A stretch of DNA of 47,832 nt from an uncultured Collinsella sp. (GCA_900539035.1 UQAU01000016.1:1-47832); one strand, 5' to 3'; shown: positions 17,189 to 27,802, counted from the stretch's first letter. Translations and numbers: made by a program. Notes: generated by a model not told the origin, from the letters alone.

Positions 17189-17325
17189 GGGGGCCTCCTT
17201 GATCTGGCACGGCGCGCGTGCCGTTTGCTTGACGCCGCAAAGGATACCCGTTTTAGGCTCAAAAGTTAACCAAGACTAACAAAATTGTTGTATTTGAATA
17301 GGATGGTGAAAGGGGATTACCGAAA

Positions 17326-17384
17326 TGTCTTAATCTGTAACATCTAGGCGCCAAAATTGGGTCTTCCTGTTACAGATTGAGATG
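17326..17384. repeat. 59-bp palindromic element, single copy
   Basis: Arms TGTCTTAATCTGTAACA and TGTTACAGATTGAGATG enclose a 25-nt loop with CAAAATTGGGTCT. It is the only unpaired copy in the window and lies between divergent gpmA and gltB. Orientation is as in the 14.8-kb array. Confidence 0.92.
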
Positions 17385-17399
17385 TTTGAAGCGGTGAGC

Positions 17400-17532
17400 T
17401 TACAGGCCGAACCTGGGGCCCTTGTTGTCGTCCTTGAGGTCGGCGGCACCCACTCGTAGGGCGTGCGTTACGCGATTGTTTCGAAACGGGCGGGAAACAC
17501 AACGGGCCGGCGATGCTCCTAGTATGCCTATT
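17400..17532 (-). pseudogene. Possible 3' remnant of a protein-coding gene
   Basis: On the minus strand an open frame without a start codon ends at TAA (17402-17400). Its last 20 codons read HALRVGAADLKDDNKGPRFGL, with almost exclusively G or C in third positions, as in the real genes here. The frame is closed upstream by a stop near 17530. It may be the surviving end of a deleted gene. I do not recognise the family, and chance cannot be excluded. The rest of 17189-17566 holds one palindrome and the gltB leader. Confidence 0.3.
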
Positions 17533-17566
17533 CAACTGACTGTCTAATATCTAGGGGAGGATCGCG

Positions 17567-20500
17567 ATGCAGGCAGATTCCGCTCAGCAGCAGGGCCTTT
17601 ATCGCCCCGAATTCGACCACGATGCATGTGGCATCGGCGCGCTTGCCGATATCAACGGCGAGCGCCATCACCAGATTCTGGACGACGCACTGTCCATTCT
17701 GGTCAACTTGGAGCACCGCGGCGGCACCGGACTCGAGAAGAACACCGGCGACGGCGCCGGAATCCTGTTCCAGGTTCCGCATCACTTTTTCCGTAAAGAG
17801 GCTCAAAAGTGCGGCCAGATCCTGCCGGCAGAGGGCGACTATGGCGTGGCCATGCTTTTCTTTCCGCAGGACGACAAGGGCGTAGAGGATGCCCGTCGCG
17901 TGTTTGAGGAGGGCTGCGCCGAGGCCGGCGTGCCGCTGCTCTTTTGGCGCGAGGTGCCGGTCGACCCGCACGACCTGGGCGAGACGGCCCGCGCCTGCAT
18001 GCCCACTATCCTGCAGGCCTTCCTGGGCCGTCCGGACGACACGCCGGCGGGCGACGCCTTCGAGCGCCGTCTGTATGTGTGCCGCCGCACCATCGAAAAG
18101 AAGGCCGACGCCGAGTTCGCCCTGCGCGACAAGATCTTCTACGTGTGCTCCATGAGCTCGCGCACCATCGTGTACAAGGGCATGCTGGTCGCCACGCAGA
18201 TGCGCCGCTTCTTCATCGATCTCAACGACGCCGCCGTCAAGACGGCCGTGGCGCTCGTCCACTCGCGCTACTCCACCAACACCACGCCCAGCTGGGAGCG
18301 TGCGCACCCCAACCGTTTTATCATTCATAACGGCGAGATCAACACCCTCAAGGGCAACGTCAACTGGATTCGCGCCCGCGAACCCAACCTGTACAGCCCC
18401 GTGCTGCAGCACAATCTTGAGCGCGTGATGCCCATCATCAACCGCGAGGGCTCCGACTCCGCGATTCTGGACAATGTGCTTGAGTTTTTGGTCATGAACG
18501 GTCGTCCGCTCACGCGTGCCGCATCCATGCTGCTGCCCGAGCCGTGGGACCACAACGACAGCCTGAGTGAGGAGCGCCGCGCCTACGACGCTTACCAGTC
18601 CATGCTCATGGAGCCGTGGGATGGCCCGGCGGCCATCGCCTTTACCGACGGCCGTACCCTGGGTGCCGCCCTCGACCGCAACGGCCTGCGCCCCGCCCGC
18701 TACTACGTGACGCGCGACGGCCGCTTTATGCTGGCGAGCGAGGTGGGCACCATCGAGGTGCGCCCCGAGAACATCCTGACGAGCGGCTGCCTGGGACCGG
18801 GTCAGATGCTCGAGGTCGACTTTGCCCGCGGCCGCGTGATCTACAACGACGAGCTGCGCGCCCGTTACGCCAAGGAAAAGCCCTATCGCGACTGGATCGC
18901 CGAGGAGACGCTGACCGTCGACGCGCTCGACAAGCCTGCCGCGCCCGCGCCCGCCGAGGATACCGAGGTGCCCGCCGCCGTGCGCATGGCCAAGCTCGGG
19001 TATCACTGGGATGATGTTGACGAAGTCGTGCGTCCCATGGCCCAGCAGGGCAAGGCGCCGCTCGCCTCGATGGGTATCGATGCGCCGCTGGCCTGCCTGT
19101 CCAAGAAGACGCGCTCGTTCTTCGACTACTTCTATCAGCTGTTCGCTCAGGTCACGAACCCGCCCATCGACGCCCTTCGCGAGCATATGGTCACCTCGAC
19201 TACACTCTACCTGGGCAACCACGGCAACCTGCTCGAGGACTCTCGTACGGCCTGTCAGCTGGTGCGCTTGGAGCGCCCGCTGCTGAGCGAGGAGGAGTTC
19301 GACCGCATCTGCGCCATCGACCGCGTGGGCTTTAAGACCCGCCGTTTCCGTGCCGTCTACCGCCGCGATGCCGGCGAGGGCGCGCTGCAGGCTGCGCTCA
19401 AGCAGCTTGCAGAGGATGTTGAGGCTGCGGTCCGCGACGGCGTGAACATCGTGGTGTTGAGCGACCGTGCTGCGGCGGGCGAGGTCCCTGTGCCGTCACT
19501 GCTCGCCGTGGGCTGCGTGCACAACCACCTGATCCGCGCCGGCGTGCGTACCTTTGCCGACATCGTGGTGGAGTGCGGCGACGCCGTGTCTCCGCACGAC
19601 TTTGCGGCGCTGGTGGGCTACTCCGCAAGCGGCATCTACCCGTACAACGCGCATGCGTGCATCCGCGACTTGGCGGCGCACGGCGATCTGGACGTGACAG
19701 CCGAGCAGGGCATCGCCAACTACAACAAGGCTGCGACTGCCGGCATCGTTTCCATCATGTCCAAGATGGGCATCTCCACGGTGCAGAGCTACCATTCGGC
19801 GCAGATCTTTGAGGCCGTGGGCTTTACGCCGGAGTTCGTCAACGCGTACTTCGCCGGCACGGTGAGCCGTGTGGGCGGTATGGGTGTCGAGGACGTCGAG
19901 CGCGAGCAAAACGAGCGCTACGACGCCGCGCTCGCCATCCTTAAGAGCCCGGCTCCCGATCAGCTGCCCACGTTGGGCCTGACCAAGTGGCGCCCGCTCG
20001 ACGGCGAGGATCACCTCATCGATCCGCAGACTGTCTACTTGCTGCAGATCGCCTGCCGTGAGGACAGCTACGACACCTTTAAGGAGTACAGCGCCCGCCT
20101 GCACCGCACCGGCCGTGCCGTGCGCCTGCGCGACCTGCTGGACTTTGATGCCAGCGGCCGCACGCCGGTTTCGCTTGACGAGGTCGAGCCTGCGCTCAAC
20201 ATCGTCCGCCGCTTTAACACCGGCGCCATGTCGTATGGTTCCATCAGCAAAGAGGCACACGAGTGCATGGCAATTGCCATGAACCGCCTGCACGGCCGTT
20301 CCAACTCCGGCGAGGGCGGCGAGGATCCGCGTCGCGAGACCCCGCTGGCCAACGGCGACTCCAAGAACTCCGCCATCAAGCAGGTGGCGAGCGCGCGCTT
20401 TGGCGTGACGAGCCGCTACCTGTGCAGCGCCTTCGAGATTCAGATCAAGATGGCCCAGGGCGCCAAGCCCGGCGAGGGTGGCCACCTGCCCGGCAAGAAG

Positions 20501-22264
20501 GTCTACCCTTGGATTGCCGAGGTCCGTCAGTCCACACCCGGTATTGGCCTGATCTCGCCTCCGCCGCACCACGACATCTACTCCATCGAGGACCTGGCAG
20601 AGCTGATCTTCGATCTTAAGAACGCCAACCCCGGCGCGCGCGTATCGGTCAAGCTGGTCAGCGAGGCCGGCGTCGGCACCATCGCCACCGGTGTGGCCAA
20701 GGGTGCTGCCGACAAGATCTTGATCAGCGGCCACAATGGCGGCTCGGGTGCCGCTGCGCGCGACTCTATCTGGCATGCGGGTCTGCCGCTGGAGCTTGGC
20801 CTTGCCGAGGCCCAGCAGACGCTGCTGCAAAACGGCCTGCGCTCACGCGTGGTGCTCGAGGCCGACGGCAAGCTCATGGACGGTACCGATGTCGCCGTCG
20901 CCTGCCTGCTGGGTGCCGAGGAGTTTGGTTTTGCGACCATGCCGCTCATCTCCATGGGTTGCCTCATGCAGCGCGACTGCCAGCAGGACACCTGTCCGGC
21001 CGGCATCGCTACGCAAAACTGCCGCCTGCGTCGCGGCTTCCGCGGCAAGCCCGAGCACGTCGAGCACTTTATGCTCTTTGTTGCCGAGCAGCTGCGCGAG
21101 GTCATGGCGAGCCTGGGCTTCCGCACCGTCGACGAGATGGTCGGCCATCCCGAGTGCTTGCGCCAGATCGAGGTCCCGGGTAACCGCAAAGCAAACCTGC
21201 TCGATCTGTCGCCCGTGCTGGCGAGCGTGACCTGCGAGTTCGGTGCCCATATTCCGGGCGCCGACGGTCGCCACTTCCTGCCGCAGATGGCCGCGGACAG
21301 CGAGCTCGACAAGACGCTCGACTCCACGTTGTTTGTGCCCTATACGGCCGATGCCCGTGCGCATCTGCGTCCGATTCGCTTCCGCGCCGATATCGCCAAC
21401 GTCAACCGCTGCGTGGGCACCATCCTGGGCAACGCGGTGACCAAGGCGCATCCCGAGGGCCTGCCCGCCGGCTCCATCACCATCGATTGCGACGGTTCGG
21501 CCGGTCAGAGCTTTGGCGCCTTCCTGCCGCGCGGCATTACGCTCAACGTGTGCGGCGACGCCAACGACTACTTTGGCAAGGGCCTTTCGGGCGGTGAGGT
21601 GTCGGTGCGCCCCAACCCGCATGCGACCTACAAGTTCGACGAGAACATCATCGTGGGCAACGTTGCGTTCTTTGGTGCCACGAGCGGCCGCGGCTTCATT
21701 AACGGTCTTGCCGGCCAGCGCTTTGGCGTACGCAACTCGGGTGCCACCGTGGTGGTCGAGGGCTGCGGCAACCATGGCTGCGAGTACATGACGGGCGGTC
21801 TGGCGCTCATCCTGGGCGAGGTCGGGCAGAATTTTGCCGCCGGCATGACGGGCGGCGTGGCCTACGTCTTTGACCAGTACGGCACACTCGGTGCCCGCGT
21901 GAACCACGAGAGCGTTGAGCTTAAAGCCCCGACGGCTGGCGAGCTGGCGCAGATTCGCGAGCTCATCCAGGAGCACGTGGACGCGACGCAGAGCCCGCGC
22001 GGCATTAAGCTGCTCTACAGCTTTGAGACGATGAGCAAACACTTTGTGAAGGTCATTCCGACTGAGTACGAGCGCGTGCTGGCGATTGTCGCCGCGGGCG
22101 AGGCTGCCGGCAAGACGCATGCGCAGGCTGAGGAGCTGGCGTTTGACATCGTGACCGGTCGCGCGAGTGCCGCGGATGTCGCTCGCTTTGATGTCGCGGG
22201 CGGTGCTGCGGGCGCTACGTCCGCGGCGGCCAGCTCTGTTGCTTCGACCAAGAAGGAGGCGTAA
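17567..22264 (+). CDS. gltB: Glutamate synthase large subunit
   Basis: GltB makes two glutamates from glutamine and 2-oxoglutarate. At 1565 residues it has the full four-domain plan. The class-II glutamine amidotransferase domain carries nucleophile Cys21 in DHDACGIGALADI, so about 20 residues would be cleaved to expose it. A central domain follows, then the FMN-binding synthase domain with GEGGEDPRRETPLANGDSKNSAIKQ, and the 3Fe-4S loop CLMQRDCQQDTC. The C-terminal beta-helix (GXXG repeats) ends near residue 1480, and an Ala-rich tail follows. The ATG has GGGGAGG upstream. gltD starts 5 nt after its stop. Ammonia tunnels from glutaminase to synthase site; electrons come from GltD. Confidence 0.97.
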   Translation: MQADSAQQQGLYRPEFDHDACGIGALADINGERHHQILDDALSILVNLEHRGGTGLEKNTGDGAGILFQVPHHFFRKEAQKCGQILPAEGDYGVAMLFFPQDDKGVEDARRVFEEGCAEAGVPLLFWREVPVDPHDLGETARACMPTILQAFLGRPDDTPAGDAFERRLYVCRRTIEKKADAEFALRDKIFYVCSMSSRTIVYKGMLVATQMRRFFIDLNDAAVKTAVALVHSRYSTNTTPSWERAHPNRFIIHNGEINTLKGNVNWIRAREPNLYSPVLQHNLERVMPIINREGSDSAILDNVLEFLVMNGRPLTRAASMLLPEPWDHNDSLSEERRAYDAYQSMLMEPWDGPAAIAFTDGRTLGAALDRNGLRPARYYVTRDGRFMLASEVGTIEVRPENILTSGCLGPGQMLEVDFARGRVIYNDELRARYAKEKPYRDWIAEETLTVDALDKPAAPAPAEDTEVPAAVRMAKLGYHWDDVDEVVRPMAQQGKAPLASMGIDAPLACLSKKTRSFFDYFYQLFAQVTNPPIDALREHMVTSTTLYLGNHGNLLEDSRTACQLVRLERPLLSEEEFDRICAIDRVGFKTRRFRAVYRRDAGEGALQAALKQLAEDVEAAVRDGVNIVVLSDRAAAGEVPVPSLLAVGCVHNHLIRAGVRTFADIVVECGDAVSPHDFAALVGYSASGIYPYNAHACIRDLAAHGDLDVTAEQGIANYNKAATAGIVSIMSKMGISTVQSYHSAQIFEAVGFTPEFVNAYFAGTVSRVGGMGVEDVEREQNERYDAALAILKSPAPDQLPTLGLTKWRPLDGEDHLIDPQTVYLLQIACREDSYDTFKEYSARLHRTGRAVRLRDLLDFDASGRTPVSLDEVEPALNIVRRFNTGAMSYGSISKEAHECMAIAMNRLHGRSNSGEGGEDPRRETPLANGDSKNSAIKQVASARFGVTSRYLCSAFEIQIKMAQGAKPGEGGHLPGKKVYPWIAEVRQSTPGIGLISPPPHHDIYSIEDLAELIFDLKNANPGARVSVKLVSEAGVGTIATGVAKGAADKILISGHNGGSGAAARDSIWHAGLPLELGLAEAQQTLLQNGLRSRVVLEADGKLMDGTDVAVACLLGAEEFGFATMPLISMGCLMQRDCQQDTCPAGIATQNCRLRRGFRGKPEHVEHFMLFVAEQLREVMASLGFRTVDEMVGHPECLRQIEVPGNRKANLLDLSPVLASVTCEFGAHIPGADGRHFLPQMAADSELDKTLDSTLFVPYTADARAHLRPIRFRADIANVNRCVGTILGNAVTKAHPEGLPAGSITIDCDGSAGQSFGAFLPRGITLNVCGDANDYFGKGLSGGEVSVRPNPHATYKFDENIIVGNVAFFGATSGRGFINGLAGQRFGVRNSGATVVVEGCGNHGCEYMTGGLALILGEVGQNFAAGMTGGVAYVFDQYGTLGARVNHESVELKAPTAGELAQIRELIQEHVDATQSPRGIKLLYSFETMSKHFVKVIPTEYERVLAIVAAGEAAGKTHAQAEELAFDIVTGRASAADVARFDVAGGAAGATSAAASSVASTKKEA

Positions 22265-22269
22265 GTGCC

Positions 22270-23751
<1,482 letters not shown>

Positions 23752-23764
23752 AGCAGTCATTTAA

Positions 23765-23804
23765 GAGCGTCCCCAACGACTAGTCGTTGGGGACGTTCTT
23801 TTTT
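23765..23804 (+). terminator. Terminator of gltBD with an extra repeated arm
   Basis: GAGCGTCCCCAACGAC is inverted as GTCGTTGGGGACGTTC with one mismatch and then runs into TTTTTT. A third copy of the arm, GTCGTTGGGGAC, follows at 23810-23821 in direct orientation. It belongs to the GGGGAC-containing hairpins of this window. Confidence 0.85.
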
Positions 23805-23821
23805 GTCTGGTCGTTGGGGAC

Positions 23822-24077
23822 ACTCCTTGCGGGTTTGCGACCGATTTGCTCGTTTGCTGACGTTCGAGCGTTCATTCGCCGACGTTTGCGCCTGTGGTGC
23901 TCTGCTGTTTCTGTGGTGGCAGCGGGCGTTTGGCTCAAAATGGCGGGTCGGCTGTCTATATCTACCTGCCGTTTCTTTGCGGTGCGCATTTTCGGTCAAG
24001 CATCCCGTCAAGTGTTTGGTCAGCATCTGGTTTGCAGCCGGAGGCCTATTTTGCCCGCGCTGGCCGTGGCCGACCAC
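23822..24077. other. Intergenic stretch without recognised gene
   Basis: Several short overlapping open frames cross this stretch on both strands, but none has a ribosome site, codon bias like the neighbours or a recognisable product. It probably holds the promoter and leader of the gene at 24125. Confidence 0.5.
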
Positions 24078-24119
24078 CCTCCTCGTAAGCTCAAATTGAG
24101 GTCTATCAGTTTGAGGAGG
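24078..24119 (+). promoter_or_regulatory. Hairpin that can mask the ribosome site of the 24125 gene
   Basis: CCTCCTC (24078-24084) is complementary to GAGGAGG (24113-24119), the Shine-Dalgarno sequence. The inner CTCAAA / TTTGAG extend the pairing. In RNA this would hide the ribosome site, which suggests translational control, though no ligand-binding fold is evident. Confidence 0.4.
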
Positions 24120-24124
24120 ATGCC

Positions 24125-24832
24125 ATGACTGACCACGCTTTAGACCGAGCGCAGCTAGCCGAAGCCGTCGGCAACGATATTGCCGACATGGCCCATTTTT
24201 GGATGCTGCGGAAGTTCCAGTTTTTGGAGCCGGCGCGCGAACAGTTCGAGATCATTGTCGACCCGTGGCTCGGCTATTGCACCGAGCCTTCGCAAAACGA
24301 AATCATGGCCTATAACATGGCATTTACCGATTGGCTGCTCTTCGAGCGCCCCTATCGCCATGGCAAGACGCTGCTCGAGCTGTATGTTGACGAGCCGCCG
24401 GCATCGCTTTCGCCTGCCTCGCTCAAGCGGCTCGAGCAGGTACGCGACACGCAGTATTTCTCGCGCTTTGGCATTTTTGACAAGGATCCTGCGACTGGTA
24501 TGGTCGCGCTGAAGGACACGCGCACCGACCGTCGTTTTGATGTCTACGACCCGCATATCGTGCAAAAGGAGCATTGGAGCGACGGAGCGATTGCGGTGCG
24601 CCTCGCCTGCGTCGACGATGTCTGGCTGACGGCGGGACAACTCTATCTGTATGACATCGCACGCCTGAGTGACACGGCGGTCGATGGACCGGGTGCGGTG
24701 CATCCCGAGGATCTGCAGGATGGCTTTGACACCTCGTGCATCAGCTTCTTTTTGCGCCTGGTCCGCGACATCATGGGCGCCCAGGGGCGCTACGTAAAGT
24801 CCCTCAACATCTACGAACAAGAATGGGAGTAG
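24125..24832 (+). CDS. Uncharacterised acidic soluble protein
   Basis: This 235-residue acidic protein has no membrane segment or signal. ATG 24125 follows AGGAGG by 5 nt. The segments AFTDWLLFERPYRHGKTLLELYV (about 60-82) and SLKRLEQVRDTQYFSRFGIFDKD (about 98-120) resemble, from memory, a helical domain found in uncharacterised bacterial proteins, some with SEC-C zinc motifs; no SEC-C motif is present here. I cannot give a function. It lies alone, with a possible hairpin over its ribosome site and two 59-bp palindromes after its stop. Confidence 0.75.
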   Translation: MTDHALDRAQLAEAVGNDIADMAHFWMLRKFQFLEPAREQFEIIVDPWLGYCTEPSQNEIMAYNMAFTDWLLFERPYRHGKTLLELYVDEPPASLSPASLKRLEQVRDTQYFSRFGIFDKDPATGMVALKDTRTDRRFDVYDPHIVQKEHWSDGAIAVRLACVDDVWLTAGQLYLYDIARLSDTAVDGPGAVHPEDLQDGFDTSCISFFLRLVRDIMGAQGRYVKSLNIYEQEWE

Positions 24833-24867
24833 GGGATGTGACTGGTGTCGCCCTACAGCCCTGACTT

Positions 24868-25006
24868 TGTCTCAATCTGTAACGTTTAGCGGCTGTTTGA
24901 GCCCGTAACTGTTACAGATTGAGACGGAAGGTTGGCGGCTGTCGAAAGATCTTGTTCTGTAACAACTAGAGGCTCAAAGACTGTCTTCCTGTTACAGATC
25001 AAGACA
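24868..25006. repeat. Pair of 59-bp palindromic elements upstream of the nuclease-fold gene
   Basis: Copies at 24868-24926 and 24948-25006 start exactly 80 bp apart. The first has arms TGTCTCAATCTGTAACG and TGTTACAGATTGAGACG; the second GATCTTGTTCTGTAACA and TGTTACAGATCAAGACA. Their loop cores are inverted relative to each other (CTGTTTGAGC versus GCTCAAAGAC). The second ends 10 nt before the ribosome site of the next gene. Confidence 0.93.
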
Positions 25007-25025
25007 TTTGTCAGCGGAGGCAACG

Positions 25026-26102
25026 GTGACGATGGTCCATTTGTCTGACGTGGTGGTGACGAAAGTGTCTAATACCGTTCTCAAACACAAACATGCGACT
25101 CGCAACACGTTGGCGCGGAATAGGATGCTCGCGCGGCTCACGGAGACGGCCAAGCAAGGTGCGCTGCTCGCAACGCATGACAATACCGAGCTCATGTGGC
25201 TGCGACGCCATGTTGGAACCGACGATATCGCCGAGCCCGAGCCGTACCTGTTCTGTTTTCAGCATGATTGGGATGCATTGACGCCGGCGGAGCGAGCGTT
25301 GAGGACTATCAAAGGGCTTGCGGAATTTCATCCCGATTGGGCGTTTTGGGGCTATGACGCGGCGCTTTTGTGGGGTTTGGAAGTGCCGAATGATCTGCTC
25401 GGGCCGCGTTATCTTGTTAAGACGGGTTGTTCGGTGACGTTGAGCAACGGGTGCAGGTTGTTGCGTCCGCAGATGGCGGGCGCGCTCGAGCGTGTCGATG
25501 GCGTGCGGGTGACGTCGTTTTGGCGCACGGTGGAGGATTGCTTGCTGCGTGCGCCGTTCTCCTACGGGTTGGCGATCGCCGATTCTGCATTGCGGGCGAA
25601 GAGCATGTCGCGTGGCGACCTCTGCGAACGGCTCCAGGCCGATTGCGAGGGCAGGCGAGGATATCGCAGGGCACAGGTGATTGCGTCGCATGCGGACGGG
25701 CTGTCCGAAAACGGCGGCGAGTCTCGGTTCCGAGCGTTCTTTATTGCGTACGGCTTTCCGGTTCCGGAGCTGCAGGTGGAGTTTCGCGACCCGCTCGATC
25801 CGAGCCAGGTATTTCGCGTCGACTATTTTTGGCAGCTCGAGGACGGGACGTGTGTCATCGGCGAGCTCGACGGAAAGGGGAAGTACACCTTGCAGAACGG
25901 CGAGGGTCGGGAGCCGGTCGATCCATTCGTGGCAGAGCGTCAGCGGGAATCTCATCTGACAATGCTCGGGCATAAGGTGTTTCGGTTTACGTTTAACGAA
26001 CTCAAAGACCCGGGGAAGCTGGTCGAGAAAATGAGGTTGGCGGGTATTCCTCGGCAGGCTGAATTGGCTGAGGAGTGGAGACGCCAGTGGTATGGGCGCT
26101 GA
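25026..26102 (+). CDS. AbiEi/DUF559-like protein with a probable PD-(D/E)XK nuclease fold
   Basis: This 358-residue protein starts at GTG 25026 (GGAGG at 25016-25020; ATG 25032 is an alternative). The N-terminal part is helical. The middle, LAEFHPDWAFWGYDAALLWGLEVP, resembles proteins annotated as AbiEi-type antitoxin-domain proteins in actinobacteria. The C-terminal part, VDYFW...VIGELDGKGKY followed by RQRESHLTMLGHKVFRFTFNEL, fits the Vsr/DUF559-like restriction-endonuclease fold, with candidate acidic residues in RVDYFW and ELDGK and the Lys after them. No AbiEii toxin gene adjoins it. It is flanked on both sides by pairs of the 59-bp palindrome. DNA binding or cleavage is inferred, not shown. 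Confidence 0.7.
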   Translation: MTMVHLSDVVVTKVSNTVLKHKHATRNTLARNRMLARLTETAKQGALLATHDNTELMWLRRHVGTDDIAEPEPYLFCFQHDWDALTPAERALRTIKGLAEFHPDWAFWGYDAALLWGLEVPNDLLGPRYLVKTGCSVTLSNGCRLLRPQMAGALERVDGVRVTSFWRTVEDCLLRAPFSYGLAIADSALRAKSMSRGDLCERLQADCEGRRGYRRAQVIASHADGLSENGGESRFRAFFIAYGFPVPELQVEFRDPLDPSQVFRVDYFWQLEDGTCVIGELDGKGKYTLQNGEGREPVDPFVAERQRESHLTMLGHKVFRFTFNELKDPGKLVEKMRLAGIPRQAELAEEWRRQWYGR

Positions 26103-26109
26103 GAGGTTT

Positions 26110-26249
26110 TGTTTCGATCTGTAACGTTTAGAGGTTGTTTGAGCTCGTAACTGTTACAGATCGAGACAAGCCGGTGAAACGTCGACCGAATGTCTCGATC
26201 TGTAACATCAAGGGGCCCAATAACCCTGTACCTGTTACAGATCGAGACA
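26110..26249. repeat. Pair of 59-bp palindromic elements downstream of the nuclease-fold gene
   Basis: Copies at 26110-26168 and 26191-26249 start 81 bp apart. Arms are TGTTTCGATCTGTAACG / TGTTACAGATCGAGACA and TGTCTCGATCTGTAACA / TGTTACAGATCGAGACA. The loop cores of both are in the T-rich orientation. The first loop (GAGGTTGTTTGAGC) is close to that of the copy at 24868. The first element begins 8 nt after the stop codon. Confidence 0.93.
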
Positions 26250-26397
26250 TTTCCCTGGTGTCGCTGGGGTGGGACTGCAGCGTATTCCGTCCCCCACATC
26301 CCCTCTTCCCTCCGTTAACCGATATGCTCGACTTTAGGTCGCTGCATTAGGTAATAATGGACAAATGTTCAAGTTAATCGTGAGGGAGGAGCTCGAT

Positions 26398-27768
26398 ATG
26401 GCGTCTGCCGATCGTTCCACGTTGTTTATCAATGCGACCATTCTGGATGGTTCGGAGCATATGGAGCCGCAACCCGATATGGCCGTGACTGTTGAGCGCG
26501 GCGTCATCACCTGGATGGGGCCGAGTGCTGTGGCGCAGGCGCCCGCGGGTGCCGAGGTTATCGACCTGGGCGGTGCGTATCTCATGCCCGGTCTCATCAA
26601 TATGCACGTGCACCTGTGCGGCTCGGGCAAGCCTGTCTCGGCCGGCGATGCGGGCGCGCTGATGAAGAAGCTCGATAATCCCGTGGGGCGCGCCATCGTG
26701 CGCCATATTCTTAAGGGCAGCGCCCAACAACAACTGGCAAGTGGCGTGACCACGGTGCGCGGCGCGGGCGATCCGCTGTTTGCCGATCTGGCCGTGCGCG
26801 ATGCTATCGATGCCGGCAAGTATCAAGGTCCTCGCCTGGTGGCGCCGGGAACGGGCGTCACGGTGTCGGGCGGCCATGGTGCAGGCTTGTTCGCCCAGGT
26901 GGCCAACGGTCCCGCCGAGGCAGCCGAACAGGTGCGCGACCTGTATGCGCGCGGTGCCGACGTCATTAAACTGTTCGTAACGGGCGGCGTGTTCGACGCG
27001 ACCGAGGTGGGCGAGCCGGGAGTGCTGCGTATGCCCGTGGAGGTTGCCGCAGCGGCGTGCAAGGCGGCACACGATATGGGTCTTCCGGTTATGGCCCATG
27101 TCGAGAGTACCGAAGGTGTGAAGGCCGCGCTTGAGGCCGGCGTCGACACAATCGAGCACGGCGCTCCGATGACCCCCGAGATCCTGGAGCTGTATCACGG
27201 TGCCGCGGGTACGCAGCTTGAGGGGCGTGTGCCCAGCGTTACCTGTACGATCAGCCCGGCGCTGCCGTTTGTGTTGCTCGACCCGGAAAAGACCCATTCG
27301 ACCGATACACAAAAGAAGAACGGCGACATCGTGTGCTCGGGCATTATCGAGAGCGCCCGTGCCGCACTGGAAGCTGGCGTTAAGGTAGGGCTTGGCACAG
27401 ATTCGAGCTGCCCGTTCGTGACGCAGTACGACATGTGGCGTGAGGTGGCCTATTTTGCCAAGTATGTCGGCGTGAGCAACGCCTTCGCTCTGCATACGGC
27501 CACGCAGGTCAATGCCGAGCTGCTGGGGCTGGGCGGCGAGACCGGCACGATCGAGTGCGGTAAGGCCGCCGATATCCTGGTGACGCGCAAGAACCCGCTC
27601 GATGACCTGTGCGCCCTGCGTGAGCCGATGCACGTGATGTGTCGTGGTGATCTGGTGCGCAAACTCAAGGTGAAGCGTATTCCCGAGGTGGATGCCGAGC
27701 TCGACGCGATTATGGCCATGCCGGCAGAAGCGCTTGCCGAGGAGCTGGCCCGCGACGGCGTGGCGTAG
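26398..27768 (+). CDS. Metal-dependent amidohydrolase (imidazolonepropionase/prolidase-like)
   Basis: This is a 456-residue cytoplasmic hydrolase of the amidohydrolase superfamily. MPGLINMHVHLCG supplies the HxH metal ligands (about residues 72-74). VMAHVESTEGVKAALEAGVDTIEHGAPM gives the later His ligands. GLGTDSSCP contains the catalytic Asp, and IECGKAADILV closes the composite barrel. Such proteins hydrolyse Xaa-Pro dipeptides, imidazolonepropionate or other cyclic amides; no hut genes are nearby, so a dipeptidase role is as likely. ATG 26398 has GGGAGGAG upstream. A single gene ending in a bidirectional terminator. Confidence 0.85.
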   Translation: MASADRSTLFINATILDGSEHMEPQPDMAVTVERGVITWMGPSAVAQAPAGAEVIDLGGAYLMPGLINMHVHLCGSGKPVSAGDAGALMKKLDNPVGRAIVRHILKGSAQQQLASGVTTVRGAGDPLFADLAVRDAIDAGKYQGPRLVAPGTGVTVSGGHGAGLFAQVANGPAEAAEQVRDLYARGADVIKLFVTGGVFDATEVGEPGVLRMPVEVAAAACKAAHDMGLPVMAHVESTEGVKAALEAGVDTIEHGAPMTPEILELYHGAAGTQLEGRVPSVTCTISPALPFVLLDPEKTHSTDTQKKNGDIVCSGIIESARAALEAGVKVGLGTDSSCPFVTQYDMWREVAYFAKYVGVSNAFALHTATQVNAELLGLGGETGTIECGKAADILVTRKNPLDDLCALREPMHVMCRGDLVRKLKVKRIPEVDAELDAIMAMPAEALAEELARDGVA

Positions 27769-27770
27769 AC

Positions 27771-27797
27771 GTGACAAAGGGACGGTCCCCTTGTCAC
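27771..27797. repeat. GTGACAAAGG palindrome
   Basis: GTGACAA (27771-27777) and TTGTCAC (27791-27797) enclose GGGAC-GTCCCC-like inner arms, giving a near-perfect hairpin directly after the amidohydrolase stop. It is of the same GGGAC-bearing style as other intergenic hairpins here. Confidence 0.7.
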
Positions 27798-27802
27798 ATT
27801 CA

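Noticed and set aside
23787..24128. Cys/Arg-rich open frame in the gltD-24125 gap
   Set aside because: Begins inside the gltBD terminator T-run, lacks codon bias and runs into the ribosome site of the next gene.
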